This document shows, piece after piece, positions 26,569 through 35,089 of a DNA stretch of 64,000 bases. Source of the stretch: Sphingorhabdus sp. 109 (lineage in GTDB: Bacteria > Pseudomonadota > Alphaproteobacteria > Sphingomonadales > Sphingomonadaceae); the NCBI RefSeq assembly GCF_902506555.1, contig NZ_LR732707.1, forward strand, positions 1,488,804 to 1,552,803. The letters run 5' to 3'. The position numbers and the translations under genes were made by a program. The notes beneath the pieces were generated by a model. The model was not told the DNA's origin. It did no database searches and saw nothing but the letters and a program-made list of their open reading frames with translations. Numbering within the stretch: the first letter of the stretch is position 1; each line of letters starts with the position of its first letter.

Positions 26569-27729
26569 ATGAAATTGTCCGATTATGATATGTCCGCTTC
26601 CCGCGGATTTCTCTCGCATTTCGAAATTGTCGATATCGACCTTCCCGATATATTTGCCCCGATCGCGACGGCGGCGGAAAATCTCCCGGGCCTGATGACC
26701 ACCGGCCGGGTGCGACACTGGCTGAAGCAATTGCCAGCGCTCGATCTTTCCGACTGGGCCGCAAATGCCCCCGAAGAACAGGTCCGGGTGGCGATGGTCC
26801 GTTATTCTTTCCTCGTGCAGGCCTACGTGTGGGGCGAGAGCGAGCCGCCGACCGCCCTGCCCGCCAATCTCGCCCGACCGATGGTGGCGCTGGCCGACCG
26901 GCTCGATCAGGCGCCGTTACTGCCCTATAGCGGCTATGTGCTCGACAATTGGGCGCGGCTGGACCGCAACGGTCCGATTGCACTCGACAATGTCTATATG
27001 GTGCAGAATTTCTTCGGCGGAGCGGATGAGAACTGGTTCGTCCTGATCCATGTAGCAATCGAGGCAGCGGCCGGCCCGCTTCTCGGCCTTGCCTGCGATC
27101 TGGTCGAAGCCGCCCGTGCGAAGGACACTGCCAGAACGACGGCATTTCTTGAGGGAATGGACAGCCACTGGGACGCAGTAAACGCGATCTTCGACCGGAT
27201 GCCGGACCGCTGCGATCCCTATATCTATTATCAGCGGGTGCGGCCCTATATCCACGGCTGGGCCAATAATCCCGCGCTGCCCGACGGCCTGATCTACGAA
27301 GGCGTCGATAAATATCAGGGCAAGGGCCAGTCGTTTCGCGGCCAGACCGGGTCACAAAGCTCGATCGTCCCGAGCATGGACGCCTTGTTCCAGGTGCAAC
27401 ACGGCAATGACCCGCTGCGCAGTTTTCTCGACGAACTGCACGCCTATCGGCCGGTCCAGCACCGGCGCTTTATCGAGGATCTGCGCGTACAGAGCCGGTT
27501 GCGGGAATTTGCTACTGCCAGCGGCGATGCGGCGCTCAGAAAGGCTTTCAACGCCAGCGTCGAGCAGGTTGCGCGGTTCCGCACGCGGCATCTGGAATAT
27601 GCCGCAAGCTATATCAACAAGCAGGCGTCAAACGGCAAAGGCAATGATCCCGAGGTCGGCACCGGTGGCACGCCGTTTATGAAATATCTGAAGAAACACC
27701 GCGACGAGAACCGGGCGCAATTGATCTGA
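26569..27729 (+). CDS. Indoleamine 2,3-dioxygenase family heme enzyme
   Basis: The 386-residue protein is a bacterial IDO. This family uses heme and O2 to open the indole ring of tryptophan to N-formylkynurenine. The proximal heme ligand is His341 in RTRHLEYAASYI. The substrate-site segment is SFRGQTGSQSS (~255-265), and the family hallmark GTGGTPFMKYLKK is at 364-376. The N-terminal helical domain (FLVQAYVWGE) also fits. No kynurenine-pathway genes (kynA, kynB, kynU) are nearby, and a GntP-type permease follows 99 bp downstream on the same strand. Confidence 0.92.
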   Translation: MKLSDYDMSASRGFLSHFEIVDIDLPDIFAPIATAAENLPGLMTTGRVRHWLKQLPALDLSDWAANAPEEQVRVAMVRYSFLVQAYVWGESEPPTALPANLARPMVALADRLDQAPLLPYSGYVLDNWARLDRNGPIALDNVYMVQNFFGGADENWFVLIHVAIEAAAGPLLGLACDLVEAARAKDTARTTAFLEGMDSHWDAVNAIFDRMPDRCDPYIYYQRVRPYIHGWANNPALPDGLIYEGVDKYQGKGQSFRGQTGSQSSIVPSMDALFQVQHGNDPLRSFLDELHAYRPVQHRRFIEDLRVQSRLREFATASGDAALRKAFNASVEQVARFRTRHLEYAASYINKQASNGKGNDPEVGTGGTPFMKYLKKHRDENRAQLI

Positions 27730-27828
27730 TAAGGGCGGCGCCCGTCCACTAAAGATGGTGGTTTTAGCAGTTGCGCGCCGGGCCTGGCCTCTGCCATTAG
27801 GCAGCGCTCAAGTTTCGGGGGGATGTTC

Positions 27829-29184
27829 ATGCTATCGACAATCGGTCTAATCGGCGGACTGGCGCTGCTCATCTGGATGACGGTGCGGGGAGTGAATATC
27901 CTCATCGCCGGGCCGGTTGCCGCCGCACTTGTCGCGCTCACCAGCGGCATCGCCTGGCTGCCACCGCTGGCCGCAGCGGGCGCTCCTGATTTCGCGACGG
28001 CCTATATGGACGGCTTCGTCGGCTTCTTTAAAAGCTGGTTCTTCATGTTCCTGCTCGGCGCGATATTCGGCGAGATCATGGGGGCCAGCGGCGCGGCCGC
28101 CAGCGTCGCCCACTGGGTGATCGAGAAGATCGGGATCAAACATGCGGTGCTTGCCGTGGTCGCGGCCTGCGCGATCCTTACCTATGGCGGGGTCAGCGTG
28201 TTCATCGTCTCGTTCAGCGTCTATTCGCTGGCGGTGCATCTGTTTCGCGAGGCGGATCTGCCGCGGCGCTTCATCCCGGCGGCGCTGGCCTTTGGATCGG
28301 TGACCTTTACCATGACCAGCGCTGGCAGCCCGGAAATCCAGAATCTGATCCCGATGGAATATCTCGGTACCACCGCTTATGCCGGCTGGCAGGTCAGCCT
28401 GGTGATCGCGCTGTTCATGGCGGTTACCGGGCAATATTGGCTCAACCATATGGTCAAGCGCGCCGTCGCCAAGGGCGAGCATTTTGTCGGCCGCGAAACG
28501 GATGACCAGAACAGCGACTATAGCAATCTGCCTGCGCCCCTGCTCTGCATCCTGCCGCTGGTCGCGGTGCTGGCGATCTTTCTGATCTTCCAATATCCGC
28601 AGGATATGGGGCCGCTCTCGGCGATCCTGCCGCAACAATCGCTGGACAAATGGGCGCTGGTGGCGGCTTTGGGATCCGGCGCGGTGGTCGCGCTGACCGT
28701 TGGCTACCAGAAGCTCGGATCGATGCCGGAAGCCTTTTCGCGCGGCGCGACCAGCGCGGTGGTGGCGATCACCAATACTTGCGCCGTGGTAGGATTTGGC
28801 TCCGTTGCCAAGCTATCACCAGCCTTTCAGGAAGCGCTCATTCTGGTTCAGAATATTCCGGGCAGCCCGCTGATCGGCGCGGCCATTGCCGTTACCGTGA
28901 TCGCCGGACTCACCGGTTCGGCATCGGGTGGCCAGTCGATCGCCCTGCCCCTGATCGCGCCCCATTATATCGATGTCGGCGCGCAGCCCGACGAGCTGCA
29001 CCGCGTCGTCGCCATCTCCTCCGGCGCGCTCGATAGCCTGCCGCATAATGGCTATGTCGTGACCACGATCCGCGCGGTTTGCGGGGAAACCCATAAGGAT
29101 GCCTATGGCGCGGTGGGCGCGCTGACCGTGGTGATACCGGTAATCGGGACGATCATGGCGGTCATCCTGTTCGGGATCTTCTAG
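27829..29184 (+). CDS. GntP family permease
   Basis: The protein (451 residues from ATG 27829) has about 12 membrane helices and the GntP-family pattern. Markers include an ITAGP-like segment (VNILIAGPVAAALVALTSG), a FFKSWFFMFLLGAIFGEIM helix, TYGGVSVFIVSFSVY, and the near-C-terminal IALPLIAPHYIDVG. GntP transporters take up organic acids such as gluconate, H+-coupled. ATG 27829 has a GGGGG site 7 nt away; ATG 27823 abuts it. It follows the IDO gene and could import or export a carboxylate. Confidence 0.88.
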   Translation: MLSTIGLIGGLALLIWMTVRGVNILIAGPVAAALVALTSGIAWLPPLAAAGAPDFATAYMDGFVGFFKSWFFMFLLGAIFGEIMGASGAAASVAHWVIEKIGIKHAVLAVVAACAILTYGGVSVFIVSFSVYSLAVHLFREADLPRRFIPAALAFGSVTFTMTSAGSPEIQNLIPMEYLGTTAYAGWQVSLVIALFMAVTGQYWLNHMVKRAVAKGEHFVGRETDDQNSDYSNLPAPLLCILPLVAVLAIFLIFQYPQDMGPLSAILPQQSLDKWALVAALGSGAVVALTVGYQKLGSMPEAFSRGATSAVVAITNTCAVVGFGSVAKLSPAFQEALILVQNIPGSPLIGAAIAVTVIAGLTGSASGGQSIALPLIAPHYIDVGAQPDELHRVVAISSGALDSLPHNGYVVTTIRAVCGETHKDAYGAVGALTVVIPVIGTIMAVILFGIF

Positions 29185-29358
29185 CGCTCAGGCGGCCCTT
29201 TACCGCCGCGTAGCCCAAAATCCGTCGACGACTGGAAGAATTGGAAGCATGTCGCGCCTTGCGGGCAAACGAGAAGGATAGTTAATATTTTACCTTAACT
29301 ATCTCTCATAATTGTTTGTTTTATTTAATTTATTAAGCCTATTAATCGGAGAGAATTT

Positions 29359-29979
29359 CTATTTCAACCGCTCGATTTTGCTCGCGGCCTCGTCGATGAT
29401 CGCGGTGACGTCCAGGATCTTGTCCGATCCCTTTTCCTCTTCGGCCAGCCGGATGCGGATCGCGCTTTTCAGATTGTGCATCGCGCGGCGCACGGACGCG
29501 CCATCGCTGGCCTCGCCCATTTTCGATACGCCTTCCAGCCGGGCCAGAATTTCCTCGATATGGGCCGCTTCCTCGTCCAGACGGGCGGAACCCGCTTCGG
29601 TGATCGAGTAGATCTTCTTGCCGTCGCCATCGACCTTTTCGTCAATCAGGTCCATTTCCGCCATCAGGGTCAGCGTCGGATAGACGATCCCCGGGCTGGG
29701 CGCATAAAGGCCGCCGGTCAGATCCTCGATCTGACGGATCAGATCATAACCGTGCCGCGGTTCCTCGGCGATCAGATGCAGCGCCAGCAGCTTCAGCTCG
29801 CCGCGCCGGAACATCCGGGCGCGTCTTTTGCCCCTTGCCCCTTCAAAGGCAGCCTGCGCAAAGGCCCGTGCGAATTTCTCGCCGGCCGCTCCACCGGGCC
29901 CGCGACCATGTCCCCGGCCCCGACCGCGGCCACCGCCGGGTCCAAATTTCATTCCATGTCTCATATTCTGGTCTTTCAT
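29359..29979 (-). CDS. PadR family transcriptional regulator
   Basis: The 206-residue protein begins with a Gly/Arg-rich tail (~residues 10-35). The PadR winged-helix domain follows (~55-130, LKLLALHLIAEEPRHGYDLIRQIEDLTGGLYAPSPGIVYPTLTLMAEMDLID) and then a C-terminal dimerisation helix (~140-205). PadR proteins repress genes for efflux or detoxification. A palindrome (AAGATATATCTT) lies just upstream of its start and fits the family's known ATAT-rich operators, suggesting autoregulation. The divergent gene is a serine hydrolase. Confidence 0.92.
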   Translation of the reverse strand: MKDQNMRHGMKFGPGGGRGRGRGHGRGPGGAAGEKFARAFAQAAFEGARGKRRARMFRRGELKLLALHLIAEEPRHGYDLIRQIEDLTGGLYAPSPGIVYPTLTLMAEMDLIDEKVDGDGKKIYSITEAGSARLDEEAAHIEEILARLEGVSKMGEASDGASVRRAMHNLKSAIRIRLAEEEKGSDKILDVTAIIDEAASKIERLK

Positions 29980-29985
29980 CCTTTC

Positions 29986-30010
29986 TAAGATATTTTAAAG
30001 ATATATCTTA
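29986..30010. promoter_or_regulatory. Palindromic PadR operator candidate
   Basis: TAAGATAT (29986-29993) and ATATCTTA (30003-30010) form an inverted repeat around 9 bp. Inside it, AAGATATATCTT (29998-30009) is a perfect 12-bp palindrome. The site begins 7 bp upstream of the padR start, in the region shared with the divergent hydrolase gene. Confidence 0.65.
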
Positions 30011-30179
30011 ATAAGCTCTTTACAAGCGCGTTACGACGAAAAATTTCCAACTGTTTGAGAATATGCCGGAAAATCTCGCGGAATCTTTCGTCCCGCGGCC
30101 TACCCTGTCCGGCCCAAAGATACTGGACTCGCACTCCCAAGCTGTTAATCAAACAGTTAAAGTCTGGATGGAGAGAAGA

Positions 30180-31307
30180 ATGACAGCCCCGATATACGGC
30201 ACCTGCGACCCGCGCTTTGCGCCGGTCAAAGCGGCCTTTGAAAAGAATTTCAGCGAACATGACGATCTCGGCGCCTCGGTGGCGATCACGCTGAACGGCG
30301 AATTTGTCGTCGATCTCTGGGGTGGCCATCTTGACGAGGCGCGCACCGAAGAATGGCGGGAAGACACGCTGGTCAATGTCTGGTCGAGCACCAAGACGAT
30401 GGCGGCCATGTCGCTGCTGCTGCTCGCCGATCGCGGCGAGGTCGATCTATGTGCAAAAGCCGGCACATATTGGCCGGAATTTGCCCAGAATGGCAAGGAA
30501 GACGTCGAAGTCCGGCATTTTCTCTCCCATAGTGCCGGCCTGTCCGGCATGGACGACAAGGTCGAGGGCGACGCGCTTTATGATTGGGACTGGATGACCT
30601 CCTCATTGGCGAATCAGGAACCATGGTGGCAACCGGGCACGCAATCGGGCTATCACGCCCTCACCCAGGGCCATCTGATCGGCGAAATCGTCCGCCGGGT
30701 CACCGGCCAGACGATCGGTAATTTCTTCCGTCAGGAAATCGCCGAGCCAACCGGCGCGGATTTCCATATCGGCGCGGATGAATCGCTCGACGCGCGCATC
30801 ACCAATCTGGTGCCGCCGAAGAGCGGCCCTGCCCCCAGCCCGGATTCGATTGCCGGCCGCACCTTTGCCAATCCCGGCGTCGACGCGACCGAGCCGAGAA
30901 GGCGCGCCTGGCGCGCGGCGGAAATCCCCGCCGCCAATGGTCAGGGCAATGCCCGCAGCATCGTCCGCGCCCAGACAGCCATGGCCAATGGCGGCCAGGC
31001 CTTCGGCAAGACGATCCTGTCGGAAGCCGGAACCAAGCGGATCTTCGACAAGCAGACCGAAGGCACCGATCTGGTGCTTGGCCTGCCGCTGACCTTTGGC
31101 ATGGGCTATGGGCTGAACAACCCGGCCACGCCGATCAGCCCCAATGCCAACACCGCTTTCTGGGGCGGTTATGGCGGATCGTCGGTGATCATCGATCAGG
31201 ACGCAGGCCTGTGCTTCTCCTATGTCATGAACAAGATGGAATCCGGCCTGCTTGGCGATCCGAGAGGCTTCGGGCTGGCGGCGGCCATGTATATGTCGAT
31301 GGCTTAG
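30180..31307 (+). CDS. Serine hydrolase, class C beta-lactamase/EstB-like fold
   Basis: ATG 30180 is preceded by GGAG with 6-nt spacing and gives 375 residues. The Ser-x-x-Lys nucleophile motif is SSTK (Ser69-Lys72) in VWSSTKTMAAMSLL. A YxN-like element (SGYHALT) and a C-terminal HTG-equivalent (FWGGYGG) are also in place, as in EstB-type carboxylesterases. No signal peptide is visible, so the protein is probably cytoplasmic. It is divergent from padR and may be controlled by it. The natural ester is unknown. Confidence 0.88.
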   Translation: MTAPIYGTCDPRFAPVKAAFEKNFSEHDDLGASVAITLNGEFVVDLWGGHLDEARTEEWREDTLVNVWSSTKTMAAMSLLLLADRGEVDLCAKAGTYWPEFAQNGKEDVEVRHFLSHSAGLSGMDDKVEGDALYDWDWMTSSLANQEPWWQPGTQSGYHALTQGHLIGEIVRRVTGQTIGNFFRQEIAEPTGADFHIGADESLDARITNLVPPKSGPAPSPDSIAGRTFANPGVDATEPRRRAWRAAEIPAANGQGNARSIVRAQTAMANGGQAFGKTILSEAGTKRIFDKQTEGTDLVLGLPLTFGMGYGLNNPATPISPNANTAFWGGYGGSSVIIDQDAGLCFSYVMNKMESGLLGDPRGFGLAAAMYMSMA

Positions 31308-31398
31308 CCAGAGGCTGGGCGTTGCCCATAATGGCTAGTCGGCACGGCGCGACGATCCCGCTAGACCAGCCGTTCAAGTTTTCACGATAGAGGCCGAT

Positions 31399-32187
31399 AT
31401 GGATCTGGGAATTGCGGGCAAAATTGCGCTGGTCAATGGCGGGAGCGCCGGATTGGGTCGCGGGGCGGCTCTGGCACTGGCCAGAGAAAAGACCGAATTA
31501 TTCGTCACCGCCCGCGGCGAAGAGCGACTGCTTCAGACCTGCGAAGAGCTGGCCCGCGAAACCGGCGCCAATATCACGCCGATTGTCGCCGATCACAGCA
31601 GCGATGAAGGCCGCGAGACTATCCTCTCCATCTGTCCCAGTCCGGATATATTGGTCGCCACCTGCTCCCCACCCCCTTTCTCCGGCGATTTCCGCACCGT
31701 CGGCCGCGCGGAATGGGAAGAAGCGCTGTCGCTGACCCTGCTCAGCCCGGTGGAGTTTATCAAATCGGTGATCGACGGCATGGTTGAGCGCAAATGGGGC
31801 CGGATCGTCAATATCGCCACCGGCGCGGCCAAATATCCGGCCGCGATGCGCGTATTGTCCGGACCACCACGCGCCGCTCTGGTCAACTATACGGTTGCGG
31901 TGGCGAAGCAGGTCGCGAAACATGGGGTGACGATCAACAATATCCTGCCCGGCATGCATCACACGGACGGGATCAGAGGCATGTTCGACAGCCAGGCCGA
32001 AGCCAATGGCACCAGCTATGACGAGGAGGTCGCGAAATTTGTCAAACAGGTCCGGATCCCGGTCGGGCGCTTTGGCGACGCGGAAGATATGGGCATGTTT
32101 GTCGCAATGTTCTGCAGCGAGATGGCGGGCTATGCGACCGGACAGAGTCTGGTGGTCGATGGCGGCATGGGCAATTCGATTTTCTAG
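31399..32187 (+). CDS. SDR-family oxidoreductase-like protein lacking the canonical catalytic tetrad
   Basis: The 262-residue protein has a Rossmann fold with a modified cofactor motif (NGGSAGLGRG, residues 13-22, instead of TGxxxGxG). The NAG motif is replaced by ATCSPPP. Where YxxxK is expected, the sequence is SGPPR (Ser154-Arg158) followed by AALVNYTVAVAKQ. The C-terminal GQSLVVDGGMG is typical of SDRs. It may bind a nucleotide without standard SDR chemistry, or use another mechanism as some divergent SDR subgroups do. It lies 91 bp after the serine hydrolase on the same strand. Confidence 0.85.
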   Translation: MDLGIAGKIALVNGGSAGLGRGAALALAREKTELFVTARGEERLLQTCEELARETGANITPIVADHSSDEGRETILSICPSPDILVATCSPPPFSGDFRTVGRAEWEEALSLTLLSPVEFIKSVIDGMVERKWGRIVNIATGAAKYPAAMRVLSGPPRAALVNYTVAVAKQVAKHGVTINNILPGMHHTDGIRGMFDSQAEANGTSYDEEVAKFVKQVRIPVGRFGDAEDMGMFVAMFCSEMAGYATGQSLVVDGGMGNSIF

Positions 32188-32361
32188 CTGCGGTCCGCGC
32201 GGTTAATTCGCGCGCGTCGAGACGATGTATTTCCCGGTGTGGGCTGCGGCTGGACGACATTGTCGCGGGCGGGCCGGTTACCGGCTGGCACTGACATGAC
32301 GGATGTGTATTTCATCGCTGTTGTTTAGAATTTTTTCAATGATTTGCGCTAGAGATGGACG

Positions 32362-32904
32362 ATGAATGAAATGTCCATAGACATCGAAGCGGCTCGGGAA
32401 ATCAGCAGCATTTCAACCACATTCAATATGGATGAGGCACATATTCTGCATAGCAAGATTATCGCTGAATGCGCATCTGTGGAGCGATGGCTGTTCAATC
32501 AGATTTCACTGTTCCAAAAACCGGCAATGATGCTTTCTCAAAAAATCGATCAAATGGAAAAACTGCTCGATCAAGACGAAAATCCATCGAAGCTCGCTAA
32601 AAAGATGAAGGTGCGCTTGACCGCATTCAGACCGTTCGCTCAGTTTAGATCCGAAATTGCGCACTCCGAGATGAGTTGGGCAACGCGGGGATCTGAAATC
32701 ATTATCTTATTCGAAAATGCTGCCCAAATCTGCCAGCCTCTAGTCCGCAAAATAACAGCTATGTCGATGGATGACTTGAGAAATGTTCGGATCGGTATCG
32801 CAAAAGCGGAGAACGAACTGACGATGCTGGACATCGGCCTCAAACCATCTTGCACATCTCAGCCGGCGAAGACCTCCGTCACCCCAGCGAAGGCGGGGAT
32901 CTAA
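32362..32904 (+). CDS. Small hypothetical protein with a HEPN-like R-x4-H motif; C-terminus encoded by a repeat
   Basis: The 180-residue protein is alpha-helical in appearance, is AT-richer than its neighbours and has no homologue I recognise. A segment FAQFRSEIAHSEMSW (~Phe92-Trp106) contains Arg96-x4-His101. This resembles the RNxxxH motif of HEPN ribonuclease domains, placed after an amphipathic helix as in that fold. The last residues (SVTPAKAGI) are read from a palindromic repeat (32876-32963), which suggests the reading frame was extended by its insertion. No nucleotidyltransferase partner is adjacent. Gene call fairly certain; HEPN assignment is inference. Confidence 0.6.
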   Translation: MNEMSIDIEAAREISSISTTFNMDEAHILHSKIIAECASVERWLFNQISLFQKPAMMLSQKIDQMEKLLDQDENPSKLAKKMKVRLTAFRPFAQFRSEIAHSEMSWATRGSEIIILFENAAQICQPLVRKITAMSMDDLRNVRIGIAKAENELTMLDIGLKPSCTSQPAKTSVTPAKAGI

Positions 32905-32963
32905 TCTCAAGGTAGCAAGAGACATACAGGCGGGCCGGATGCCAGCCTCCGCTGGCATGACGG
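32876..32963. repeat. Palindromic repeat doublet (REP/BIME-like)
   Basis: Two 26-bp arms (32876-32901 and 32938-32963) face each other around a 36-bp spacer. The right arm contains the perfect hairpin ATGCCAGC-CTCC-GCTGGCAT. The left arm is the related CACCCCAGCGAAGGCGGGGA variant. It covers the 3' end of the HEPN-like gene. Confidence 0.75.
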
Positions 32964-33047
32964 TTCCTGATAGGAAAATATTGGCGGTTTGGCCCTCGTG
33001 CGCGAAAGTCAGGCAACCAGGCTAAAGAGACGCGTGCAGCCGGCGGA

Positions 33048-33638
33048 CTACTCCGGCTTCTTCGCCACGCCCACAAACGCCGGCCGCAGCAGCCGGTCCT
33101 TGATCATGTAACCGGCCTGCATTTCCTGCACGATCGTGCCGGGTTCTTCATCGTCGGTCGGAATTTCGACCATCGCCTGATGCTGGTTGGGATCAAGCGG
33201 CAGGCCGACCGAGGCGACCCGCTTGATGCCGTTTTTCTCGAACACGGATTGCAGCTCGCGGCCGGTGGCCTCGATGCCGTTGATCAGGCCCTTCCACTTT
33301 TCCTCGTCCTTGACCTCGGCGGGAATGGCTTCGAGGGCGCGGTTCATATTGTCCATGACCGAGAGCATGTCGCGGGCAAAGCCCGTCGCGGCATAGGCGC
33401 GGGCGTCCTGCGCGTCCTTTTCGAGACGGCGTCGGACATTCTGGGTTTCCGCCTGAGCATAGAGCACCGCCTGCTGGGCTTCGGCCAGTTCATTCTCCAG
33501 AGCTTCGATACGGTTGTCGGCATTTTCCGGCTGGGAGGCTTCCGCTTCCCCGCCCTCTTTCATCGACTCCGGCACGCCTTCCAGTTCGGCGGCGGCATCG
33601 GCATCATTTTGTCCGGGATTCTGCTTGGTATCGCTCAT
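33048..33638 (-). CDS. grpE: Nucleotide exchange factor GrpE
   Basis: GrpE (196 residues) releases ADP from DnaK. It has an acidic, disordered start, a long coiled coil (~45-100: RIEALENELAEAQQAVLYAQAETQNVRRRLEKD), and the C-terminal beta domain. The conserved MVEIPTDDEEPGTIVQEMQAGYMIKDRLLRPAFVGVAK lies in that domain. It starts 23 bp downstream of hrcA on the same strand, a common alphaproteobacterial pair. dnaK-dnaJ is 10 kb away, so the heat-shock genes are split in two groups. Confidence 0.96.
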   Translation of the reverse strand: MSDTKQNPGQNDADAAAELEGVPESMKEGGEAEASQPENADNRIEALENELAEAQQAVLYAQAETQNVRRRLEKDAQDARAYAATGFARDMLSVMDNMNRALEAIPAEVKDEEKWKGLINGIEATGRELQSVFEKNGIKRVASVGLPLDPNQHQAMVEIPTDDEEPGTIVQEMQAGYMIKDRLLRPAFVGVAKKPE

Positions 33639-33661
33639 GTTCTAAATCACTCTAATTTCTA

Positions 33662-34711
33662 TCATTTGGTCAACAAACGCGACAGGCTCTGCGCGGTAAA
33701 GTCTACCATGGGTACGACGCGCGCGTAATTCAACCTTGTCGGGCCGATTACACCGACCACGCCGACCACCTGTCCGTCGCTGTCCTTGTAGGGCGCCGCT
33801 ATCACAGATGAGCCGGAAAGCGAGAATAATTTATTCTCCGCGCCGATAAATATTTTGGCCGCCTCGGCATCGCGGGCATTGTCGAGCAGACGGGCGATTT
33901 CCTGCTTGCCCTCCAGCTCGTCGAGCAGGCGGCGCACCCGGTCGAGGTCCTCGAGCGCGCTATTGTCCTGCAGGAGATTCGCCTGTCCACGCACGATCAG
34001 CACCGGCCGGTCGGCCGGATCGCGGCTCCAGGTCACCATGCCGGCCTTGACCAGCTCTTCCGACGCCTTGTCGATCGCCAGCTCGCCGGCACTGATTTCC
34101 CGGTCGAGCTGGACCAGCGCCTGCGACAGGGATTGCCCGCCGTAGCGGGCGGTGAGATAATTGCCCGCCTCGACCAGCGCCGATTCCGAAACGCCGGGCG
34201 GCAGGTCAAGCACACGGTTTTCGACCGCGCCGTCCTGTGACACGAGGATCGCCAGCCCCTGCCCCTCGGACAGTTTGACGAAACTGAATTGTTTGAGCAA
34301 CGGCTCGCGCTTTGGCACCAGCACCAGACCGGCGCAGGAGGACAGGCCGGACAAGATCGAGGTCGTGGCGCGCAGGGCGTCCTCGACCGGCCCCTGTTCG
34401 GTGATCTGCCGCTCGATCGCGTCGCGCTCCTGCTGCGAGGGGGCCGCCGCCTGCATCATGCCGTCGACAAACAGCCGCAGGCCAAGTTCGGTCGGCATCC
34501 GTCCGGCGCTGGTGTGCGGCGCGGCTAGCAGGCCCAGCTCCTCAAGATCCTGCATGACATTGCGGATCGAGGCGGGGGAAAGCTCCAGCCCCGGCGCCTT
34601 CGATATGGTCCGCGACCCGACCGGCGCGCCGGTGTCGAGATAGGATTCCACCACGACGCGGAAAATATCCTGCGCCCGCGTGGTCATTTCGGTGATCGGG
34701 GTGGTGGTCAT
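33662..34711 (-). CDS. hrcA: Heat-inducible transcriptional repressor HrcA
   Basis: HrcA (349 residues) has an N-terminal winged helix (RAQDIFRVVVESYLDTGAPVGSRTISKAPGLELSPASIRNVMQDLEELGLL) and the GAF-like dimerisation domain with the family's closing segment GVVGVIGPTRLNYARVVPMV. HrcA represses groE and sometimes dnaK operons through CIRCE elements. No CIRCE element (TTAGCACTC-N9-GAGTGCTAA) was seen upstream of hrcA or dnaK here. It is followed by grpE and is divergent from rph. Confidence 0.96.
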   Translation of the reverse strand: MTTTPITEMTTRAQDIFRVVVESYLDTGAPVGSRTISKAPGLELSPASIRNVMQDLEELGLLAAPHTSAGRMPTELGLRLFVDGMMQAAAPSQQERDAIERQITEQGPVEDALRATTSILSGLSSCAGLVLVPKREPLLKQFSFVKLSEGQGLAILVSQDGAVENRVLDLPPGVSESALVEAGNYLTARYGGQSLSQALVQLDREISAGELAIDKASEELVKAGMVTWSRDPADRPVLIVRGQANLLQDNSALEDLDRVRRLLDELEGKQEIARLLDNARDAEAAKIFIGAENKLFSLSGSSVIAAPYKDSDGQVVGVVGVIGPTRLNYARVVPMVDFTAQSLSRLLTK

Positions 34712-34764
34712 GGGTTATAGATAGGTGAATTGTCGGGAGGTTTCCAGCGCGCAATTGAGAGCTG

Positions 34765-34846
34765 CTGTGCTCCGCACTTGATGCGGAGCTCTGGAGGTGG
34801 AGACTGCTATCCGCCGCACAAGCTCCGCATCAAGTGCGGAGCACAG
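34765..34846. repeat. Palindromic repeat doublet, GCTCCGCA class, copy A
   Basis: The arms 34765-34790 and 34821-34846 are perfect 26-bp inverted copies with a 30-bp spacer. Each arm contains the hairpin GCTCCGCA-CTTGA-TGCGGAGC. It lies in the divergent hrcA/rph promoter region. Confidence 0.9.
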
Positions 34847-35089
34847 AAACACGTGATACTCACCCGCTCCCACCGGGAGAGGCAACCGGAGCTTGGCCTT
34901 TTTGATAACTAGCGCAGGTCGGTGAGGGATTTTATGCTATCGAAAGGGCGTACCCCCTCACCACCGTCGCCTTGGGCAGCGAGCAGACAAGGCTTTGCTA
35001 TCTTTTCCCTCAAGGGGAGAGGATGAGCGTTGTTGCCTCTCCCTGCGCGAGCGGTTAAGGACGCGCCAACTCAAAATAAGGAACATCAC
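34847..35089. other. Repeat-rich leader between copy A and rph
   Basis: No gene is supported. The stretch contains several facing fragments of another intergenic repeat, with CCCACCGGGAGAGGCA near 34866, GGTGAGGG near 34920, CCCTCACC near 34955 and GCCTCTCCC near 35035. The rph ribosome site AAGGA lies at 35077-35081. It looks like layered insertion of short repeats upstream of rph. Confidence 0.5.

Noticed and set aside
34712-34764. CIRCE element upstream of hrcA
   Set aside because: I looked for TTAGCACTC-N9-GAGTGCTAA near hrcA and dnaK and saw none. The GC-rich palindrome at 34765-34846 is a repeat family member found at three other sites.
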